Below are positions 1 through 7,450 of a stretch of 12,193 nucleotides of DNA, piece by piece. Each line of letters begins with the position of its first letter. Position 1 is the first letter of the stretch. Both the position numbers and the translations under genes were made by a program. This DNA comes from Lachnospiraceae bacterium (GTDB taxonomy: Bacteria; Bacillota_A; Clostridia; Lachnospirales; Lachnospiraceae). Location of the stretch: positions 1 through 12,193 of the forward strand of contig JAIKXV010000083.1 of the NCBI GenBank assembly GCA_024683935.1. Direction: 5' to 3'. The notes beneath the pieces are model-generated. The model had not been told where the DNA came from and did no database searches. It saw nothing but the letters and a program-made list of their open reading frames with translations.

Positions 1-33
1 TGTTATGCAAAAACCCCAATCCTAAATCCTCCT
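1..33 (-). promoter_or_regulatory. Strong ribosome binding site and possible start of a further minus-strand gene
   Basis: Reading the minus strand, AGGAGG (28-33) is followed eight bases later by TTG (17-19), which would open a frame (MGFLHN...) that runs off the window. The spacing is ideal and the site follows the glycosyltransferase gene at 87-812, so a third gene of that operon may begin here. Too few codons are visible to identify it, and no ATG is seen before the edge. Confidence 0.3.
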
Positions 34-86
34 GAATTTATGCTCCTTATCTTTTTCCCGTAACGGCCGGACACGTCCCTGCTCCT

Positions 87-812
87 TTATTTTTTCCCGA
101 GTATTATAGCCACAGTGACCTTTATCATGTAACAGACTGCGGACTTTAAGCTTATGGAGGAGACACCGCCGGCCCTCTGCCGCATCCTTACCGGAACCTC
201 AACCAGCCTTCCGCCCTGATCAAGGACTCTTACTATGCTTTCGGGCTCGGGATAATCCCGGGGATAGTCCTTTGAGAAATCTTCCATAAGCCTTCTTCCA
301 GTCATTCTAAAGCCCGAGGTGGGGTCTGTGACTGTATGTCCCGTAAGTAGCCTTATAAGAAGAGAAAAATACCTTATGCCAAGCCTTCGCAGTCTCGTGG
401 ATTTATAACCTGCATCCTCAAGGAAGCGGGAGCCGATGACAAGATCTGCATTCTCTGATACAAGAGCCTCGTACATGGCATTTATATAGAAGGGATCATG
501 CTGGCCGTCCCCATCAACCTGGACTGCTATATCATAGCCGTTACCTGCGTCATACCGGTAACCTGTCTGCATGGCGCCGCCTATGCCGAGATTGACTGAA
601 AGATCTATGACTCTTATGCCGTTTGCCAGACAGAGAGCGGTCGTTGAATCCGTAGAACAGTCATTTATTACAACTATATCATATTCCGGCGCATTTTCCC
701 TTATCTCATTACAAACCCGTACGATAGTCTGCTCCTCGTTGTATGCGGGTATTATAACAAGCTTTTTTATATTACCGTTACTGTCGGTCTTTATCAAATC
801 CTTCGTTACCAT
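87..812 (-). CDS. Glycosyltransferase family 2, polyprenyl-phosphate glycosyltransferase type
   Basis: A 241-residue GT-A fold enzyme that probably transfers a sugar from a nucleotide donor, by analogy with the DPM1/GtrB type, to a polyprenyl phosphate or nascent glycan at the inner membrane face. The order is typical: VIIPAYNEE at about residue 19, VINDCSTDST at about 48, then QVDGDGQHDP at 98-107 carrying the metal-binding DxD (D100, D102), GSRF, and TDPTSGFR. Many GtrB proteins have two extra C-terminal membrane helices; this one ends in a single hydrophobic stretch just before ILGKK. The ATG overlaps the stop of the upstream glycosyltransferase in ATGGTAA, giving a 7-base overlap that suggests translational coupling; no strong ribosome site of its own is visible. 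The acceptor and the sugar cannot be told from sequence. Confidence 0.9.
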   Translation of the reverse strand: MVTKDLIKTDSNGNIKKLVIIPAYNEEQTIVRVCNEIRENAPEYDIVVINDCSTDSTTALCLANGIRVIDLSVNLGIGGAMQTGYRYDAGNGYDIAVQVDGDGQHDPFYINAMYEALVSENADLVIGSRFLEDAGYKSTRLRRLGIRYFSLLIRLLTGHTVTDPTSGFRMTGRRLMEDFSKDYPRDYPEPESIVRVLDQGGRLVEVPVRMRQRAGGVSSISLKSAVCYMIKVTVAIILGKK

Positions 813-1854
813 TTTATATCGACCCCGAAGCGGTATATCATTGTGCGATATACTATGAGGAAAATGTTTATCAGCCGGAGGCGGTATATGCTGTGAACAA
901 TATACAGTTTGAGGTTTGCACCTCTGTGCCCTATCACATACGAAAGCCTTATGTAGGGGTTTCTTTCCCAGAGCGGAAATGATTTATTAAGAACAGCCCT
1001 GTTTTCAGAAAGAGCCGCATGGTCGATCTGCCTGTTTAAGGACTGTCTGTGCATGAGGGACACCCCGAGATGGAGAAAGGCCTCGGCATCAAGATACGGG
1101 AGCAGTTTCGGATCCCTGTGCCTGTAAATGTCCCTAAGCTCCTTCATGGAAGCGTATACCCCCGGAACGTACTCGGGCTTCAGGGATGAACTGATTGAAT
1201 CCTTTCTTACTGTATAGTGTACGAGTGGATCTTTTACAAAGGCAAATCTGCGGGAGTTAATGTAGATAAGATTGGCAAATATCATGTCGTCAAGGATCTT
1301 CGGGACGAGGTTTGAGTCACCCATGTCCTTAAGGAGGCCTGCACGGAAGATCTTGTTCCAGAGCGCGGTATTGACCTCCAGCAAAAGCCCGGGATCCTTC
1401 TTAAAATCGAAGGTTCCGGCTCGAAAATGCCTCATCTCTATGGAATATACCCTGCCCGTTTTCTCATCCTTCCTGCAAAAGCCGCAGCAGGTGATATCTG
1501 CGTCATTTTCTTTAGCAGCCCTGTATAGTTTTTCCGCAAAATCCTTTTCCACATAATCGTCAGGATCCGCAAAACCTATATACTCTCCGGAAGCGGCGGC
1601 TATCCCGTCCTTTCTGGCTTTCCATACCCCCTCGTTTTTTTGTCGATCAAAACAAAGCTTTCCCCGTGCCTGCTCCTGTATTCCCTGAGGATTTCAAGGC
1701 ACCCGTCGGGGGAGCCGTCGTTTATACAGACGAGCTCAATACCCTCAAGGGTCTGGGAAAGGAGCGCGTCGAGACACCGTCTGAGATATTTTTCAACCTT
1801 ATAGCAGGGTACAATGATGCTCAGCCTGAAGCTGTGTTTCCGGCTTTCGGACAT
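806..1854 (-). pseudogene. Glycosyltransferase family 2 (EpsJ-like), frameshifted in an A7 tract
   Basis: The first part (1854 down to about 1642) encodes LSIIVPCYKVEKYLRRCLDA, CINDGSPDGC and FVLIDKK, then runs into nonsense and stops at 1600. The continuation, GVWKARKDGI, GEYIGFADPDDYVEKDF and the C-terminal half, lies in the -1 frame down to 806. A GTG at 1552 could be taken as a separate start, but it falls inside the conserved DPDDYV motif, so the two pieces are one gene. The break is at seven T's on the plus strand (1635-1641); one extra A in the message would restore a 349-residue protein (DKKNEG). Visible motifs are those of a GT2 enzyme with DPDD as the metal site. The cause may be mutation, a sequencing indel, or slippage on the A tract. 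It is the first gene of the minus-strand pair and is followed by the overlapping gene ending at 87. Confidence 0.8.
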
Positions 1855-1891
1855 GGTTCTTTTCTTTCTTGCGGTATAACCCCTTTATCAG

Positions 1892-1927
1892 CTGTAATAT
1901 ACTACAGTTATGTTAAAGCGCGGTGAA
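1892..1927 (-). promoter_or_regulatory. Possible promoter for the minus-strand glycosyltransferases, with a palindrome on the -10
   Basis: On the minus strand TTCACC (1922-1927) and TAGTAT (1899-1904) are 17 bases apart, a moderate sigma-A match upstream of the ATG at 1854. A 16-base near-palindrome (1892-1907, arms CTGTAATA and TACTACAG, one mismatch) covers the -10 and could be an operator. Both are pattern matches only. Confidence 0.35.
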
Positions 1928-2065
1928 CAGGCATATCAGAACGCTGTAAAGGCTGTATTGTTCAAATACGTTATACCGGTTTACGGGATTTCTTTATAAC
2001 ATCATAGCTTTTTGCATTAATAGTTGCAATTCCTTTTTCAGAAGATACGGAGCCGCCTTTGCCTG

Positions 2066-2094
2066 TTCTATCAATACCGCACAGGTGATATAAT
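2066..2094 (+). promoter_or_regulatory. Extended -10 promoter for the glycosyltransferase at 2137
   Basis: TATAAT (2089-2094) is preceded by TGA (2086-2088), a perfect extended -10. Seventeen bases upstream is only TTCTAT (2066-2071), a weak -35, which an extended -10 can compensate. A start point near 2101 would leave a leader of about 35 bases. The same 12-base string tgatataataca recurs at 3142, before the LytTR gene. Confidence 0.6.
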
Positions 2095-2136
2095 ACACTT
2101 GTAAAAATCTGCGTAATGTAAAGGTATTAAGCTGCT

Positions 2137-3057
2137 ATGAACACCCCGAAAGTTGCAGTTCTTCTGTGTGCTTATAATGGTTCCGCTTATATAAAAGAGC
2201 AGGTCGACAGCATCCTGGGACAGACCTGGTCCAACCTCCATCTGTATATACAGGATGATTGTTCAACGGATAATACTCGTGAAATACTGATGGAATACTC
2301 CGCTCATCCTGAAGTCACTCTTATTTCAGGCGATTGTCATCTGGGCTATCCGATGTGTTTTTATGATCTATTATCCGGGGTAACGGATGCGGATTATTAT
2401 GCTTTCAGCGATCAGGACGACGTCTGGCTTCCGGACAAGATACTTCGATCCGTAAAGCTGCTTCGGAAATGTAATCCGAAAAAGCCTGCCCTGTATTATG
2501 CTAATTATTACATTTGTGACAAGAATCTTAATACCCTGCATTCGGTAAGAGGGCCTTCCCGAAAGCCTGATTTTCCTTACTCGCTCTATTCATCGTCTTT
2601 GGGGCTGGGATTTACCTATGTTCTTAATGAAAAAGCGCGAAAACTCGTTACAGGGTATCAGCCGAAAAAGATTCTGACTAAGGACTGGTGGATCGGTATG
2701 TGCTGCACTGCTTTTGGCAGCGCCTGTTATGATCCCGTACCCTGCGCTCTGCACAGAAGACACGAAAACGCTGCCACTCCGGAAGCAAAGACATTCGCTC
2801 AGATCCAGCGCCATCGAATCAAACATTTCTTTTTTTCCGACGAAGGCTTTCGTTTTGTTCGTGACGGCCTGAACGAATTCTACGATGTCTTTCGTGACAG
2901 GCTCCCTCCCGGAGCGCATAAGACCCTGTCATTCTTCCTGAACAGCCCGCCGCGTCCGCTGTCCGGGATTCAAAAGGCATTCTATCCAAAACGCCTCCGA
3001 TACGAATTCTTTGATGAAATTCTGCTGCGTCTGATATTTCTGTTCGGACGGTTGTAA
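2137..3057 (+). CDS. Glycosyltransferase family 2, rhamnosyltransferase-like
   Basis: A 306-residue soluble GT2 enzyme. VAVLLCAYNGSAYIKEQVDS opens the nucleotide-binding half, IQDDCSTDNT follows at about 39-47, and YAFSDQDDVWLPDKI at about 88-102 carries the SDQDDVW signature of the rhamnosyltransferase-like branch that builds O-antigen or capsule-type polysaccharides, with the metal-binding acids at D92, D94 and D95. No membrane helix is evident, so it probably works at the cytoplasmic membrane face on a lipid-linked glycan. It diverges from the glycosyltransferase pair at 87-1854 across about 280 bases and has its own promoter. The ribosome site before the ATG at 2137 is weak (AAGG at about 2121). 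The sugar is not determinable. A C-terminal arginine- and lysine-rich stretch (PRPLSGIQKAFYPKRLR) may help membrane contact. Confidence 0.88.
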   Translation: MNTPKVAVLLCAYNGSAYIKEQVDSILGQTWSNLHLYIQDDCSTDNTREILMEYSAHPEVTLISGDCHLGYPMCFYDLLSGVTDADYYAFSDQDDVWLPDKILRSVKLLRKCNPKKPALYYANYYICDKNLNTLHSVRGPSRKPDFPYSLYSSSLGLGFTYVLNEKARKLVTGYQPKKILTKDWWIGMCCTAFGSACYDPVPCALHRRHENAATPEAKTFAQIQRHRIKHFFFSDEGFRFVRDGLNEFYDVFRDRLPPGAHKTLSFFLNSPPRPLSGIQKAFYPKRLRYEFFDEILLRLIFLFGRL

Positions 3058-3069
3058 GTGGACTGTCCG
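3045..3069 (+). terminator. Hairpin over the glycosyltransferase stop codon
   Basis: CGGACGGT (3045-3052) pairs with ACTGTCCG (3062-3069), eight pairs including one G-U, around a nine-base loop that contains the stop codon. No U tract follows, so it is at best a weak terminator or a 3'-end stabilising hairpin. Confidence 0.3.
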
Positions 3070-3141
3070 GGAGCAAAGGGCTCTCAGCCGGAGCAGAAGG
3101 TTGAAAAATCATAAGGGAAACTCCTACGTATATAATGAATC

Positions 3142-3198
3142 TGATATAATACATAAAGCATTAAACCATGCGAAGGTTTTGACATGGTCTATAAGGAG
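3142..3198 (+). promoter_or_regulatory. Extended -10 promoter and ribosome binding site of the LytTR gene
   Basis: TGATATAAT (3142-3150) is an extended -10 like the one at 2086, with no clear -35. A second TATAAT lies at 3131-3136. The AAGGAG at 3193-3198, ten bases before the ATG at 3209, sets the start of the LytTR gene; the frame is open further up to a TTG at 3101, but that TTG lies upstream of these promoter elements and has no comparable ribosome site. Confidence 0.5.
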
Positions 3199-3208
3199 AA
3201 CACGTGAT

Positions 3209-4027
3209 ATGAACAGACAGGAAATCATCGATCTTTCAGAAGATATTATCCAGCGGTACTATCAGAATGACACAACTCCATTTATGGATTATATTGATGA
3301 GAAAGTATTATGGTACGGGCCTGCAACCGGCCAGTTTCTTTCTGGTAAGAAGGCCATTCTGAATGCATGGGCAGGCGAATCCCACGCTCTTACATTCAGT
3401 CTTGGAAATATGCGTCTTGATTATGCTTCGAGCCATGATTCTTACTGTGAAGTCATGGTATCATTTCCTGTGACCACAAACTATCCCAGCGGCGAAATGA
3501 TAACGATGGATCAGATCATCCATATTACATGGTGTGAGCGTAAGATAAAGGGGGCAAAGGAGAAACAGCCCCGAATGCTTGTCATACATATTTCCGATCT
3601 GTATCAGAAGCATGAGTCAGACAATATCTATCCGGTCCATTTCAATCAGGTATACAGGGGATACATGCCTGTTTCGGAATCCGGAAAACGCATATATTTT
3701 CAGGGAACAGATTCATTTGATCTTTATCTTCTGCCTGATACCATCTTATGGGTTGACAGTATCAATAACGGAAGGAGTTCGGTTATCCACACCGATAACG
3801 CCGAATACCATGTACGGGCAACAACAGTCGAACTTGAAAGGGAACACCCTGATTTTCTTATCCGTTGTCACAGATGCCATCTTGTCAATCCAGAACACAT
3901 CGTTTGTATCAAAAGATTCACGGTCATCCTCTCTAACGGCAAAGAGATACCTGTTCCCGAAAAGAAATACACCGCCTTTAAGAAAAGGGTGCATGATCAT
4001 TGTTTAATATCATCTTACCCTCATTGA
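3209..4027 (+). CDS. LytTR-family transcription regulator with an N-terminal NTF2/SnoaL-like domain
   Basis: A 272-residue protein with no receiver domain. Residues 1 to about 140 resemble the NTF2/SnoaL-like fold: an opening helix (DIIQRYYQNDTTPFMDYIDE), then VLWYGPATGQFLSGKKAIL and a run of beta strands ending MLVIHISDLYQKHE. This pocket fold often binds a small molecule. The remainder is a LytTR DNA-binding domain, recognised by ILWVDSINNGRSSVIHT, FLIRCHRCHLVNPEHI and GKEIPVPEKKY. It is thus a one-component regulator that may read an intracellular ligand rather than a phosphate from a kinase. The ATG at 3209 is chosen for its AAGGAG site. Its stop overlaps by seven bases the stop of the convergent solute-binding-protein gene, so their transcripts would be antisense at the 3' ends. 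Its targets are unknown; the neighbouring cyclase operon and its own promoter are candidates. Confidence 0.85.
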   Translation: MNRQEIIDLSEDIIQRYYQNDTTPFMDYIDEKVLWYGPATGQFLSGKKAILNAWAGESHALTFSLGNMRLDYASSHDSYCEVMVSFPVTTNYPSGEMITMDQIIHITWCERKIKGAKEKQPRMLVIHISDLYQKHESDNIYPVHFNQVYRGYMPVSESGKRIYFQGTDSFDLYLLPDTILWVDSINNGRSSVIHTDNAEYHVRATTVELEREHPDFLIRCHRCHLVNPEHIVCIKRFTVILSNGKEIPVPEKKYTAFKKRVHDHCLISSYPH

Positions 4028-5670
4028 CTTTTTACGGCATCGAGCTGTCTCTGGATCTCACTTATCACTTTTCTGAGTCCGGCATCTTCCATATCTAAAA
4101 GCATTTTGGGAATAACTTTATCCGGATCTGCTTTTCCGGTATATAACTCCGGCTGATACCCGGTTATTACCTTTTTGATAGCCTCACATTCAGGCTCTAC
4201 TGAGCTGAGATCCGGTGTGAAGCCCATGCAGACAGATACGGTCGCATCCGCATAACCGGCCATTGTTTTTTCCCATTGATGGATATCGGTAGGAACTTCG
4301 GGAAACAGAGATGCCTCCAGTGCCCCCAATATTACGTGCCCCTGAGCGTAGGCCTGAACACTTACATTCTCACTTCCTTCCTCAGTTCGAATCACAGTCC
4401 CGTCATAATTTCTGATATAATGTTTGCCTTCGATCCCGTAGCGTGCCGTTTCACGATACCACGGATCCGTATTCATGAGCTCGATCAGTTTCAGAGCCTC
4501 TTCAGGATGGTCGGTATATCTGCTTATGGCAGTCATGGCCTGGATAGATGATGTACTAAGATACGGGCCGTCGAAGCGGGAAATATAAATCGGTTTCTTA
4601 ATAGTATTAGCCCATATTGTCTCAGCTCCGAACCATCCCTGTCCGGACTGAACAACTCCTGATTCGGATCTCGGCATAGTTTCAAGCTCATATGCATCCG
4701 GATTGATATACCCTTTTTCATACCACTCATGAACTGTGCGAAGCCGTTTCCTCCACGCAGGTATCTCAAGCGCGCTTTTAACCACATATTCCTGATCTGT
4801 ACCCTGTGCGTCCCATTCCAGACCCACAAGTGTATCCATGTTCAACCAGTCAACAAGCGCTGACTGCCAGGATGTTATTCCTGCTGAAGCGACCTTGATG
4901 GGATAATCCTCCGGATGATCTTCCTTGTAAACCTTCAGATATGGCTCAATCTCCTCGAAAGATATATCAAGATCCTTTTCAAAGCCCTTTTCTTTCAGGA
5001 AATAATTACTATCCAGAATCCAGAACACTTCACATCCTATATCTTTCATATGAGGTATGGCATAAATCCTGTCATTTATCTTTGTGCCTGCCCATGCTGA
5101 TTCAAGGACCGTTTCATTAAGATCGGGATACTTATCCAACTCATTTGTCAGGTCAAGGAAATTACCTGCAGAAACATTTCGCGCAAAATCATTCCACCAG
5201 TTACACGTAAATGTTATATCGTAATCGTGCGCATTCAACAGATTTTCACTGACCTCATCCTTGTCAAGATATCTGAATTCACATGTTACACCAATTTTTT
5301 CAGCTGAATATTCGTTCAATGCCGCTTCCACTTCAGGCCAGTCATCAAGCTTTGACGGAACCGAATATAAAACCCATACCAGGTTTACAGGATCCTTCCC
5401 GGATACCTCGTTTGTTTCGGAAGAACCGACTGTGTTTTCCAGATCCCTGATCCTCTGATCGGCATCCTTGATGGCACTTGCTGTAATCTTCGTTTCCGAA
5501 GCCATGCTCTTGGTTTCCACATCCAGTTCATCCATCTTAATATTCATTTCATCCATTTTGTGGGAAAGCTCAGATATCTGATCCTGCTGTCTTTTCGACA
5601 TGGCAAGATTTGCGACCGCAAATAAGACAGCCATAAGGCAGACAAGTATTATCCAATATTTCTGCTTCAT
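4021..5670 (-). CDS. Membrane-tethered LplA-like solute-binding protein with N-terminal coiled coil (DUF3502-type C-terminus)
   Basis: A 549-residue protein. Residues 5-23 form one membrane helix (WIILVCLMAVLFAVANLAM) with no lipobox cysteine, so it is anchored by the helix and not as a lipoprotein. Residues 27-80 are heptad-rich (QISELSHKMDEMNIKMDEL) and should be a coiled coil. From about residue 93 the sequence is a family-1-like extracellular solute-binding domain: VNLVWVLYSVP, ITFTCNWWNDFARN, DRIYAIPHMKD, and a C-terminus (MGFTPDLSSVEPE, YTGKADPDKVIPKML) resembling DUF3502 of LplA-type oligosaccharide or peptide binders. No permease or ATPase is near. Its ATG shares one base with the stop of the diguanylate cyclase (TAATG), with AAGGAG just upstream, so the two are coupled and likely made in matched amounts. 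I infer that it senses ligand for the cyclase rather than feeding a transporter; this is not proven. Confidence 0.88.
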   Translation of the reverse strand: MKQKYWIILVCLMAVLFAVANLAMSKRQQDQISELSHKMDEMNIKMDELDVETKSMASETKITASAIKDADQRIRDLENTVGSSETNEVSGKDPVNLVWVLYSVPSKLDDWPEVEAALNEYSAEKIGVTCEFRYLDKDEVSENLLNAHDYDITFTCNWWNDFARNVSAGNFLDLTNELDKYPDLNETVLESAWAGTKINDRIYAIPHMKDIGCEVFWILDSNYFLKEKGFEKDLDISFEEIEPYLKVYKEDHPEDYPIKVASAGITSWQSALVDWLNMDTLVGLEWDAQGTDQEYVVKSALEIPAWRKRLRTVHEWYEKGYINPDAYELETMPRSESGVVQSGQGWFGAETIWANTIKKPIYISRFDGPYLSTSSIQAMTAISRYTDHPEEALKLIELMNTDPWYRETARYGIEGKHYIRNYDGTVIRTEEGSENVSVQAYAQGHVILGALEASLFPEVPTDIHQWEKTMAGYADATVSVCMGFTPDLSSVEPECEAIKKVITGYQPELYTGKADPDKVIPKMLLDMEDAGLRKVISEIQRQLDAVKSQ

Positions 5671-7109
5671 TATACCGTTCTCCTTTCCACTGTCTTTCCG
5701 TTTAAATTTAAGATAAGCTCAACTTCTCCTGTTGCTTTCGAGAAGCCTACACCGTTACGACCATTATTCTTTATATGATATAACGCAAGATCCGCAGTTT
5801 TAAAAAGCCCTTTACCAATTATCTGCTGGTCGGTAAATGACACCCCTGCACTGAGTGATAAAGCAGGTATATCATAATCCGGGATTTTCAGCTTTTGTGC
5901 GACACCCCGCAATTTCTCAAGGATAAGATCCCTGGATCCCGAATCGATATTGCTCATTATTACCGCAAATTCATCTCCTCCTATACGGCAGACCATATCT
6001 TCTTCCTCGCGGAACGACCCCTTAAGATTGTTCGCAACAGCTTTTAAAACTGCATCTCCTGTGTCATGGCCGTAGCTGTCATTTATCTGTTTGAAAAGAT
6101 CCACATCTATTTCAATAAGAGCAAGCCTGGCTTCTTTGTCAGCCAGATTATCCAGCATGGAAGCATAAGCTGAACGGTTAAACAGGCCTGTCAGTCCGTC
6201 ATGTGTCGCTTCATAATTGAGTTTCTCCGCTACGGTCCTGTTCTGTGCATGCAGCCTGTTAAATGTTCGGGCCAGGAAACGCAGTTCACTGGTTCCCTCC
6301 TCGCTGAGCTGCTGATCATTACTCATTCTGGTAATATGACGCCTTAGCGGAATAATGACCATCGAAAAGACGATTCCGGCCAGTACGAGCAACGTACACA
6401 TAAGTGCTACTGTCAGAACCTGCTGAACGTGAAGAACATAAAACAGAGTGTCAGAGCTGTCAACCTGTCTTGTCAGCATATCACTCATAAGTACATCCAT
6501 ACCCTTGTTGATCCTCAGAGATATTTCGTTTCGGGAGGATTCATAATCAATATCAAAGAGAAGGCTCCGCGCCTTCTCTCCCTGTTCCCTCGCGGACAGG
6601 CCTGTATCAGCAGGCAAAAGCTGAACCGCCTGAAGTTTTTCAGGATACCCCGCTATATCATCGCCCATTGACGCAACTTTAAGCCTCATGGCATAATCTT
6701 CGGTTGTCATCAGCCGCTCTCTCAGCTGCATCGCATTGTCAAGCTGGGACAGTATACGCTCATCCCTGGAGTATAGCCGTACCTGCTCAATCGCCTCTTT
6801 GATTGCATTCTGCGCATTCGAATCATCATAATAAAGCCTCGCCTGCTCCGGGTCTCCCGTTACAACAAAGCCTCTCGCATATATGGTGAGTTCATCACTG
6901 CCTGCAAGAAGATTTGCCGCAATAGCCTGGCTGGCAGTATAGTTTTCAGTCGAACTGCGCATTTCATCATAACTTTTCGACGTCTGATACATGAAAAACA
7001 TCAGAGTGAAAGATATGATAAAGCCTATGGCAACCATGACAAATATTATTGTCTGCAGCGGGATCGCCCGGCTATCCTTTTGTTTTGTCTCCTGAATATC
7101 ATTTATCAT
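5670..7109 (-). CDS. Transmembrane diguanylate cyclase (GGDEF) with an extracellular helical sensor and HAMP-like linker
   Basis: A 479-residue enzyme that makes c-di-GMP from two GTP. Membrane helix 1 is at about 19-41 and helix 2 at about 230-253; the 190 residues between them are predicted helical (four-helix-bundle MCP-like) and outside the cell. PLRRHITRMSND after helix 2 starts a HAMP-like linker. The GGDEF domain begins near NYEATHDGLTGLFNR and has all main active-site residues: D335 in IDVDLFK, N343, D344, GHDTGD at 347-352, and GGDEF at 377-381. The inhibitory RxxD site is altered: D371 is present but position 368 is glutamate (arginine lies one residue earlier), so feedback inhibition may be weak. 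The ATG at 7109 has AGGTG upstream. It is the promoter-proximal gene of the operon with the solute-binding protein that follows at a 1-base overlap. Confidence 0.92.
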   Translation of the reverse strand: MINDIQETKQKDSRAIPLQTIIFVMVAIGFIISFTLMFFMYQTSKSYDEMRSSTENYTASQAIAANLLAGSDELTIYARGFVVTGDPEQARLYYDDSNAQNAIKEAIEQVRLYSRDERILSQLDNAMQLRERLMTTEDYAMRLKVASMGDDIAGYPEKLQAVQLLPADTGLSAREQGEKARSLLFDIDYESSRNEISLRINKGMDVLMSDMLTRQVDSSDTLFYVLHVQQVLTVALMCTLLVLAGIVFSMVIIPLRRHITRMSNDQQLSEEGTSELRFLARTFNRLHAQNRTVAEKLNYEATHDGLTGLFNRSAYASMLDNLADKEARLALIEIDVDLFKQINDSYGHDTGDAVLKAVANNLKGSFREEEDMVCRIGGDEFAVIMSNIDSGSRDLILEKLRGVAQKLKIPDYDIPALSLSAGVSFTDQQIIGKGLFKTADLALYHIKNNGRNGVGFSKATGEVELILNLNGKTVERRTV

Positions 7110-7205
7110 TTTGCGGAATCACCTGTGATATGAAAGAAACCTATAGCTATACATCCGGGTACAGCCTTAAGTATATCCACCGATCAAACATACTATGCTA
7201 TTTTA

Positions 7206-7234
7206 ATTATGCCAAATATGAATGTCTATGTCAA
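7206..7234 (-). promoter_or_regulatory. Sigma-A-type promoter of the cyclase/solute-binding-protein operon
   Basis: On the minus strand a perfect TTGACA (7229-7234) is 17 bases from CATAAT (7206-7211). Transcription would start near 7199, leaving a leader of about 90 bases before the ATG at 7109. This is the best promoter match in the window. Confidence 0.72.
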
Positions 7235-7317
7235 TATCACTGTCGTTAATAACTTGCATTCTGAATGATATGACTTGGATCAGAAAAGTATGCATATTAA
7301 TTCGCCGGTGCTTCATG

Positions 7318-7352
7318 CTAAGGAAAAACTGATTAAATCAGTTTTTTCTTAG
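7318..7352. repeat. Hairpin 1 of the intergenic array (17-pair stem, 1-base centre)
   Basis: CTAAGG plus AAAAACTGATT (7318-7334) pairs with AATCAGTTTTT plus TCTTAG (7336-7352) around a single A; the only departure is one G-T pair. As the plus strand it carries a T run in its own arm and could act as a bidirectional terminator between the MATE remnant and the cyclase operon. Confidence 0.75.
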
Positions 7353-7369
7353 ATGCTCCGCAGGATCAA

Positions 7370-7395
7370 TTCGACATTTGTATACAAATGTCGAA
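7370..7395. repeat. Perfect 26-base palindrome (hairpin 2)
   Basis: The arm TTCGACATTTGTA (7370-7382) is followed directly by its exact reverse complement (7383-7395), with no spacer. Such a site suits a dimeric DNA-binding protein or a cruciform. The first ten bases, TTCGACATTT, recur at 7590-7599, at the point where the MATE/ATPase gene has lost its ATP-binding core. Confidence 0.85.
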
Positions 7396-7400
7396 TAAAT

Positions 7401-7450
7401 GCGCACGGATTTTCAGCGGAAATTGGCACTTCGTGCCGAAAATCCGGCGC
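7401..7450. repeat. Compound hairpin 3 with an inner stem-loop
   Basis: The outer stem is GCGC-A-CGGATTTTC (7401-7414, A bulged) with GAAAATCCGGCGC (7438-7450), 13 pairs. Inside it lie ten unpaired bases and a perfect inner hairpin, GGCAC (7425-7429), loop TTC, GTGCC (7433-7437). The nested, bulged design is more like a structured RNA than a simple operator. Confidence 0.75.

Noticed and set aside
806..1552. Separate 248-residue gene starting with GTG at 1552
   Set aside because: The GTG is the valine of the conserved DPDDYV motif; the gene continues upstream in a frameshifted piece.
1971..2126. Tyrosine-phosphatase P-loop suggested by HLCGIDRTG on the minus strand
   Set aside because: The catalytic cysteine is out of register with HCxxGxDRTG and no flanking phosphatase sequence is visible; most likely chance.
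3101..3208. Upstream TTG start that would extend the LytTR protein by 36 residues
   Set aside because: The extension contains both TATAAT boxes, has no good ribosome site, and the ATG at 3209 has AAGGAG.
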